NCBI GenBank assembly: GCA_030248135.1
Contig: JASANC010004101.1
Coordinates: 1-64,000 of the forward strand
DNA: 64,000 nt
Source: Theristus sp. LFF4_11
Taxonomy: Eukaryota; Nematoda; Chromadorea; Monhysterida; Xyalidae
Direction of reading: 5' to 3'
Shown here: positions 54,101 to 63,100 of the stretch, in pieces
Numbering within the stretch: the first letter of the stretch is position 1
How the letters are laid out: every line of letters starts with the position of its first letter
Notes under the pieces: model-generated
What the model was told of the DNA's origin: nothing
Seen by the model: the letters and a program-made list of their open reading frames with translations, nothing else
Databases searched by the model: none
Program-made: the position numbers and the translations under genes

Positions 54101-57100
54101 CGGTAGAAGAGAAAAAAGGCTCAAAATTCAACCTTTCTAGTGCGCGGATTTACAAAAGCACAGATGCACAGGCAGTCCCAGATTCGCTTGGTGTGCGACT
54201 GTTTTTGAAATGTGTCCACTGAAAGATTTTACAACTAGTCGCGAAACTTTTTGCTTCGGTTCTTCCGCGTCTTCAGAAAGCAATCACACAAGTGCAGATT
54301 CATTATGTGCGTAAATTTCACAATAGCACATTTCACGCGCCGAAGCATAATAAATGTTCAGAAGCAGCAAGCGTGATTTTTCATTCCAACCAAATGAAGA
54401 ACATAGCATTCATAACATAACATTCAAGTATAGCGGGGAAAGAATAATGATTTGGAAATGCTCGTTCTCAGTCGTAAAGCCGCACTTTTAGCCGCAAAAT
54501 CAGAGCCACTGAAGTTTATTTGAGAGCTTGTATTATTGCCGCACTGTGTTTGAGGGAATTAAAAAAACTAACAAGAAACAGTGCTAATTTAAAAATTGGA
54601 AAACAAAATTTCTATTTTAATATTCATATCTGTCTGACTTTAGTAACCTTCAATGATGGCCACTGTAGTCTTCAGGAATACAGAAGTCAGATTACCGAAT
54701 ACATGTTTTATGGAGTAATAATAAATGCATAACGATGAAATCCTTTGCTCACGGCTTCAGTCAACAAACTGATCGACAGAAGTAGCCTTTTGTACTGTGA
54801 GTCAATGCTTGCAATTGTCAAAAAACGTGCAACCTACACCGCGCTGAATTGGCCTTTGTTCAAGAAGAAAGTAAACAGACGGCACTTAACAAATCGCAGA
54901 GGTAAAAAATCAGATCTGCGAAGAAAAAAAAACGTTTTTAATACTGATATCTATGCAGTCAGACTAAAACGAGCTTTGAAAAACGTCAGCAGAAGTGTCG
55001 AAAAGTTCAAAAAGAAACAAAAAACACAATTCATGTCACCCTGAGCCCTGACTGACCATGCTGATGTCCGTCCAAGGCAGGCTCCACCTCAAAACAAAAG
55101 TAACCATCGGGCTCGTATGACCGGCCACCAAAGTTCGTCGACGGGTCAGATTCAAAGATCTGCCGAAAGTTTGCGTCCAAATGTGGCGACTGCGCGAACG
55201 CCGCACCGGTCAATTGACCGTTGTGGATCGGCCAGCAGTTGCGGTCATCTTCCAGTTGAAGAGACCGCTCCACTGAGATTCTTTGCTGCTCTTTGGCTTC
55301 TTCCGCAGCACTCTCGACATTGTACAGCTCCTCCGTGAAACCGTTTGCGTTGCGTTGTTCCACCGCCGAATGGTCACTGCTCAATGTGTGCGGCTGTTCA
55401 GTGCTGCGTGCAACGTCATTCACCGGCGGACGTTCATTGACGGCACTGATTGGCAGTCTCTGTGCGTCCGTGCAGCCGTTGACACGGCGCAGCACTGCCT
55501 CCTGGTCGCCTTGATCTTCAGGCGCATCGTCGAAATGCTCGTACGAGTCGACGCGCTGCATCTCGGGCGACGTGGCGTCCATCGAGCACTCGGACACCGG
55601 CGACGGCGGCAGCCACGCGTGCGGACGGACACTGGACAGCGTGAAGTACAGCTGCAGCTTGGCGCTGGTGCCGAACGAGGCGTCTGCAACGAAGCCTGAA
55701 CGAATCACGCACTGAAGCACGCTGAAAGGGTGCCCGAACAGGCGTCCGGGGTCCTGTCCGCTTGGGCGTCCCGCTCCCGCGTGATGCTCTGTCTCGTGTG
55801 AAAAACAAACGTGGCGACGGCATACTCGGCGGTTTGGTCCACTCTTAATCTTATTTCTGGTACAGTACGGCCGAATAAATGAGGCAGTCCATCAAGGCGG
55901 GATCAGTCGTAGACTAGGAGTGTTCTTTTCAGAAATGCCAACATACTTCCTAATCATGTGTGCAAGGGAGAAAGAATGCACAGAATACCGCGGATAATCC
56001 ATTAGTTTTCAAAAACGCGTCAAATTTGGCACGCAGTTTGGTTTCTGAACATCTTTTTTTCTTTCATTCAAAATTCGCGCGCTCCTTGAACCCTGAAAAA
56101 TGCTGCCATGTTTAATCGACCATACCGTACATAGACACCCGCGCGGGACACCCAGGCGTGATCGGACACTTTCTAGCGGGAATCCCGCTGATAATGCATT
56201 GGTGTCAACTTTTTCAGCAAAAGTGAATGAAAACCGGCAAAAACTTTAAAGGATAGAAAAAACACTTCAGTAATTTGAAAAAAGTCTTTTATCTTTTGAA
56301 AGCGGTTTGGCTGTGGTCGTTTCGCGAGCACTTGTGTGGCGGCAAGGTGCAACAAAACACCGTTGGATGTCACTTGCTACTACTGAGTTCAGAACAAACA
56401 GTGTGCTGCAGACACGTGTGAAAACTCCGTTTTTGGGTGTAAAGTTTATAAGCTACTGAACTAAGTGTAGATGAGGCTTTCAAACACTAGCTAAAAAACA
56501 GCGAGGGCCCACGCAAGCCCTGTTCACATTTTTCCAATGCATAATAAATAACTCTTCCTCGCAAGGAAAACTAAGAGGGGGTGGCACCAACATATCAGCA
56601 GCCGCAGATCTTATTGGAATTACTTTTCGAATGTTTCATACTAAAAAACGTTCAAACCGCGCACGTTACGTTTTTTAACTGAAAACCCGAACAAAGTGCG
56701 CCTGTGTGCCCACCCCGATGCGAGATGATCAACTGACCGTCGCACGCTTCGTCCAGTTCACTTTTGTCAAACGTGATCGCGTTCGTTGCGTTCGCGTCGT
56801 CAAACTCCAGCGCGCACGTGTTGAACTGACACCGAAACATCAGCCGTTTTCCGGCGGTGATCAGATGGGCGACTTTCGAGCCGCGAGGCTTGTGGAAACA
56901 CTTCAGTAGAATGTCACCGCGCAACGGCAATGGGGTGCACAGATCAACATTGATGACACACGAGGAATCGTTGTTGCTGCAAATGTGTGCATTGGCATGA
57001 TAATGATGAATGGCGCCTGCTGAAACACACCACGAATGTAACGTGGCACTGAGTCATGTTTGTGAACATTTGCGCTGCTTACTACATGGGCCTGTAGCTC

Positions 57101-57103
57101 AAA

Positions 57104-57136
<33 letters not shown>

Positions 57137-60100
57137 GGGGATCGATGCCCCGCAGGTCCACTGCTTTTTGAGTTTATTTCGTTTTTTTAAATTGTGATAT
57201 CGTTAGTCACAGATGTGAAACTTACTAAACTTCGGACGTCCACACAGGTTGCATCTTTTCGTAGATTTTTATGCACGTCTGACAAGCTGAAAACAAAAAC
57301 AAGGTTGCGAAAAAAGTTTATGGTGTAACTACATGAAGCTTCAAGAGAAGTTTGTTTCAAAAAATCTACAGTGCTCGTAAAAAGGCAAGTTCAGTTTAAA
57401 AACAGCCTCGCTCAAGTAGGCTAAGATTCATTTATGATGTGTAAGTTTTGCTCAAAATTTTCGTATTGGCTGAAGAGAGAGTAACGACGTTACGTTTTCC
57501 GTCAACTTCTGGCAGCCCGTGAATGCTGATGTGTTGAAGGTAGATTGGTGAGCTGTTGATCCTGGTGACGCCGTTCAATAATGCCGAGAAATAGGTGACG
57601 TACCTGGGCATTGTCGGTTTGCGAAACTTTAGCAAGGTGCAAAATTGTGGTTTCTCATTTTTACAATGTTTCTGTGCATGCAGAAACAACGTGTTGCACG
57701 TTTCACGTTACGTTTAATGCAACGTTTAATGGAACGTTTAATGCAACACTTGTTGCAACGTTCTACGCAACGTTTGCAACGTTAAACGCAACGTTTAATA
57801 CAACGTTAAACGCAACTGTTGTGCAACGCTTAACGCCACGTTCAATGACCCTTTAACGCAACGTTTAATGCAACGTTTAAAAAGAACGTTTCATGCAACG
57901 TGTGCCATACCGTTTGCTACGTTTGTCTCCACCTAGTGCAACGTACGTTTTTGCAGCTTCTACATCTCCAAACACGTGCGGCCACGCGTTGCATTGCGTT
58001 AAACGTTGCCTTCTATTTTCTCGCTATTTTGGCACACACGACTCTTCAATGACGAATGCTACTGATAAGTAGTTTCACAACTTCATTCAGTGAATCACCG
58101 TTTATGGGACGGCTGCGCGATCGCACCAACGTAGTCGTCAGAAAATCGGCGCATTGCGAATCGATCCAATGCCTGATCGTCGCTGAAATGTATTTTTTTA
58201 ATTGCATGAATCAGTTATTCTCCATAATCTTAAAATCGAATAGTTCTCTCTTAATTGATAATGATTTCGAGTTTGATGCACATTTATGAGCGCTCGCTCG
58301 TGTGGCCTGATGGTATAACAGAGCGCGTGTTGTGCGCGCACATTTCTCGGCTGCAAGTCACCAAGTTCAACTGTTCACGCGACCTGGCGCATATGTTCGT
58401 GTAGTGCATGTAGGCGGCGATGACTACCGCCGGCCTACTCCTGCCGCCCTTCGAGTGCACCACCACCACGTTGCGCGCGTCCCCGGCCAGCCACTGCTCG
58501 ATCTCGCGGCAGATCGCGCACAGTCGCTCCAGCGGCGGCGCCAACTCCTCCGGCCAGCCGAACTCGCCGACGTGCACGTTCAGCTCGCAGAGATCGTTGC
58601 GGCGTTTGGACACGTTGAACAGCTGCGTGGCGTCAAAAGCGTCATCAGTGAACACATCAAGTGCTCTTTTTGAAAAACACACCGAGATGATGGTTGTTGT
58701 TTTCTGCATTTGCACATTTGTCAGAATCAGGATACATTTTTTTTGTTTTTCCTTTTCATACAGGTTTACCTGGTGTCCGACACGCTGGACTGCGTGTGCT
58801 GATGAAATTACAAATTGCATAAAAGTTTTCGAATTGCATAAAAACTTTGCTAGAGCGGTTCATTTCCGCCTCAGGAACCATTTCAAAATCCTGTTGGACC
58901 GGTTTGGATTCGTCCGCTCACCTTGTACCGATGCGCGTGCTTCGTTTTGAGCATTTGGCAGACTTGCTTCAGACTTCTTCTGTACGCGCTCTCAGTGCCC
59001 GTCGATGGATACGTCAATACTGAAAAAACGCAAATTCCGGGTTTGCTTTTTTGCAAGTTGAAAAATAAGCCATACTGGTGGGATCTGAATCAAAAGGCAA
59101 GCGATTGAAACCTCCGTGAAAGGTCTCTGATTTTTAACGTAAAAAGTGACGGCTTCGATGCCTCCACAGAAGATGCCTATTATCGCAGTCGTAGTAATGG
59201 CGGTGACCCTCCACTCATATCACACTGTTTTTTTACAAAAAAAAACTTTCGGATTTGCTTTATTCGGGAAGGCGAGCCATCCATTTGTTCGGAACCCATC
59301 GGAGTTTGATACCTTCAGGTTTTCGGGTGCTTCAAATGAATTAAAACCACAGGTGCTTTTTAGACACAAAAAAGCAAAACAAAACTGACCAAGTATCCTT
59401 TCAGTGATGAATATGATGTCAATCTCTGGATTCTGTGGATCCATGACTACCAGAGCGCGACTAGGGGGCACTAGAAAACCGTTGTGCTTCGGCAACATGA
59501 ACCGTCTGTTGACACTTGTTGTGCCAGTGGCAGTGCGTACCTGAGGTTTGATGGTGAAACACGATGACAAAACAGTCATGGAACAACGCATCATTGTGTC
59601 TACTTTTTACAGTTGCACTGGACGTTTTACTGGTTTTGATATGTTCAGCAAAACAGCATTGTAAAAAGATTTTTCTGGTTCTGGCATGGCGGATGGTAAC
59701 AAAGAGATGAGACACAGTGATGGAGGAAATGGTTTGGAACAAATTCGCTGCTCGATCGTGATGTTCAGGGCACTCGGGTGGGTGTTCAGCTGTGCACCAT
59801 AAAAATGCGTGCCAGTCTGATCTTATCTGTTAGGTTGCAGTGTATGAATCAAGGCGATATTTTGATTGCGTAATTGTATGTCGCCAAAGGAACAGTATCA
59901 TTTTAACTGAAACATACTCCAAGAAAAAAGATATCCATACATGCGTTTTACAGTTTGATAATCTCACAACACCGCTCGTTTAAAATGAAGCTGAATATGC
60001 GTGAAAATGTGTGCGTAGTCTCACATACGACTGATACGATTTTTGACAGATATAAACATTGGAGATGTATGTATATGTGTATAGAAGAGGGATATATACA

Positions 60101-63100
60101 TGCAGGCAGCGCAAAGGCTTGAAGCAAGACCTCATTTGGAAATATGGTTCTGGAAATGAACCAGCGCAATAATAATGTTATTCACTGATGTCTCCCAATG
60201 GGCTAACAGTTTATAAGCATGGGGTGCTACAACGACAAAGTCTGTTCAGTCTCTTGTTTAAGTGTTGCACGCATGTAAAATATGAAAAATAAACCATTTT
60301 GGGTCGCTAAGAACATTATCTGAACTCAACTCATGTTGAAAGCCAAAAAATGTCAATTTTTTCAAAAAAATAATGGCATTGGTTTCGGTGAAACCTTAAA
60401 ATTGATTGACAGCAAACTTCAGCCACGACGAAAACACAAACAAAAAGCGGAAAGACGGCAGTACGGAAATGGCGTTAAAACCGCTGAACCGAAGTAGGAG
60501 CAAATGCAGCAGCGATCACGAACGCAAGCAACAGTGCTGGAGAAACAAACATAAACGAACGCTGCAGCAAATCACTCTCGTTGCAGAAGTCGCACACACT
60601 AAACAACAACATTGATTTCACTAAAACGAACCATGAAATTAGTGCCAATTTTCAATGTTTCACTTTCAAACTTACAATTTCCAGCTCTTTTTTAGAATTG
60701 CTGCAACGATTAAATCATTCCTACAGCAGCATTGCACTTCTGTCGTTCGATTTCATGAAATACAAAGGGCCAAACGTTGCCCATTGCACACGTTTTTCGC
60801 TGGAGGAATTCGTTCGCGTTCATTCGAATCGTTTTACTGTCAAAAAGACGCATTGACTTGTTGAAGCTACTGTTTTTCTGCCACATTTTGATTGCAAAAA
60901 CACTGCGACGAAAAAATGTTTCTGTGTATCTCAAAGTACTGAAGTTCAACTTGGGCCAAACGTAGTTTGTTTTTGTTTCTTTGCTCGTTGCAAAACAGCT
61001 GTGGTCTTGGTCTCTTTTGGTGAATGCAAAGCACACACGTGTGTTGGGAGGCGGCTAGTGGTCTGTTGAAACTGGCAAAAAGTCCCAATGATTTTTAACA
61101 GATGTGTCCTTTATAGATTTTTACACAAATCGAAATGTTGCAATGAAGTTCATAAAAAGGGGTGAGCTGAAGCTGTCAACTGTTGAAGAAATAAAATTGT
61201 GAACCACTGCGCAATATATGATGCAAACGTCCAGAAAGCACCGTTGTTGAAGCGAATGAGAATCGTTTCAAACGAGGTGAAGGATGAAAAACATGAGAGG
61301 TGTATGCACTTCGTGCTGAGCTATTAACTGAAATTACAATTTCAATGGTGAAGGTACACGTTTGACTGGTAGGCTTAAAATGTTGATTTGGCTGCTCTTG
61401 TTTTGGCAAAGAAGACCAATAATAAGCTGCTGCAGAAAAATGACCGGCTCGACTTGAATGAGCATCAAGGCACCATCACTTTCGGTTGCATCTCATCTTA
61501 TTTTCTTGCATTTGCTGTTTTGGTGTTTGTTTCTTTGGCGTTTGTAGCTATTTCTGTTGGTTCCATTCGTTTTTTCGGCGGCGAATACGCAGAAGGGATA
61601 TTGAGCAAAAATACACTGAGCGGAAAAACTGGCGGCAGTATACACACTGTATGTAGTTGTGATGGAAGGCGAAGTATAATGGCACAAATAACAGATGTTA
61701 GCTGCTGTAGCTTTATCGCGTTTTTGTTGTTTTCTATTGTTTTACTACAAGCAGTATTTTTGTTTTGTTTTTAGCGCTCTATCTACAATGTATCTGGTCT
61801 CGTGTGTGCTGCCGCAGACGCCAAAGATATGTGCAATGTGCGTTTTGTGTCTGATTATAACTGCAACTTGGCGTCCTTATCGTTGGGGGTGGTAGGGGAT
61901 CCATCTTGAACGTAAAGCTGCAGCGTGTGCACCGTTTTCCTCTCAAAAGCCTCGAAATAAAAAACGCCGCAAAAAAAGCCAAAAAGATATACGAACACGA
62001 CACGTCTGATGGGGTTCTTCGGTGAGCCACTACAATTCTTCAAACACTGAAACGCAATGCACACTTGCGTGCCCGGTATGTTGTTTTTTGAACTTTCGTT
62101 GGCAGTTTATCTTGCAGAGTTTTCGTTTTCAAACTGCATCATGTCGGTGTGATTCTTCCGTTGTTTCTCCGATGATAATACAAAGCGCGCCACACAACAT
62201 GCGCTGTGGTGTATACGCATATCTTTTGAGAAAAAAAACTGAAAATAAGCAAAAGGATGCTAGTACAAGCCAGGGTGATGTAACGATAGAACTCTGAACA
62301 AGTGAATAGATTTTGATAGATGAGCGGTCAAACTGTGATTGGGCTGAAATTCAGTGGGTGGAACTATACATTTGTAGGACAAAACCACACACTCGCCGCT
62401 GAAAACTGCAAATGAAGCTGCGCAATGCTGCGACTGTTCCGGAATTTCATTTTCTAAAATTCGACGAAATAAATGCGTTGAAGACTGAACAAGTGATTTT
62501 GCATAAACGTTGCCGAACAGCATGTTTTAGTTTTGGCTTATCTGTCGCTTAGCTTTAGCTGCCATGTGTGCGAATGTGCCGAATTCTCTGGTGTGTGATT
62601 GAATGAGTTCTCTGAAGGGCAATCGAGATGAAACACCAGAAATGAGATCAGTTACCGTTCTTTCCGGGTACAAATTGTTGTCAGATACAAATAATATGCG
62701 CTCGCTCAGCTCATAGCTCGCTGAGTCGCTTCATTTCTTGAAACGAAGCCTTATATTTTGGGGTACATTGCAGCTCATCGTGCTGCACGGGAGTCACGAA
62801 GAAAACTTACGCCAGATGCTGTCGCGTCGTTTTTCTGAATCGTCGCAGTCGTTAATGGGGTGAAATTTTGCTGAATTTCATTTTGTCTCGATGAAATTTG
62901 TGCGTTTCTTGTTGTATGCTTGTTGTTGTTGTTGTTGTTGATGTTGTCCAGAAGCTGGCGTTGTTGTGTCTTTCTGCGTTGTTGTTGTTGTTGCTTGGTT
63001 GGAGGCGGCACCTGTTCACATTGACGTTGAACCTGAAAACAACATACAATGTAGCCATGATGTTTAGCGTTTTGAAATGAAAAGTTCAAAAAAAAACCGT

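Noticed and set aside
54745..55044. Lys/Arg-rich 99-aa plus-strand ORF
   Set aside because: Composition follows A-rich DNA; overlaps the antisense of tensin coding sequence at its end.
56977..57019. Acceptor TTTCAG/CAGGCGCC for the tensin C2 exon
   Set aside because: Its phase does not match exon 57226-57286; the ATTTGCAG acceptor at 56977 fits and restores the conserved VYN junction.
58300..58385. A-box-like TGGCCTGATGGTATAACAGA suggesting a third tRNA
   Set aside because: No B box and no cloverleaf; lies directly beside the PTP exon donor.
61388..61774. 128-aa plus-strand ORF with a hydrophobic segment
   Set aside because: No family motif, no upstream or downstream exon, inside a large intron; one transmembrane-like stretch is weak evidence.
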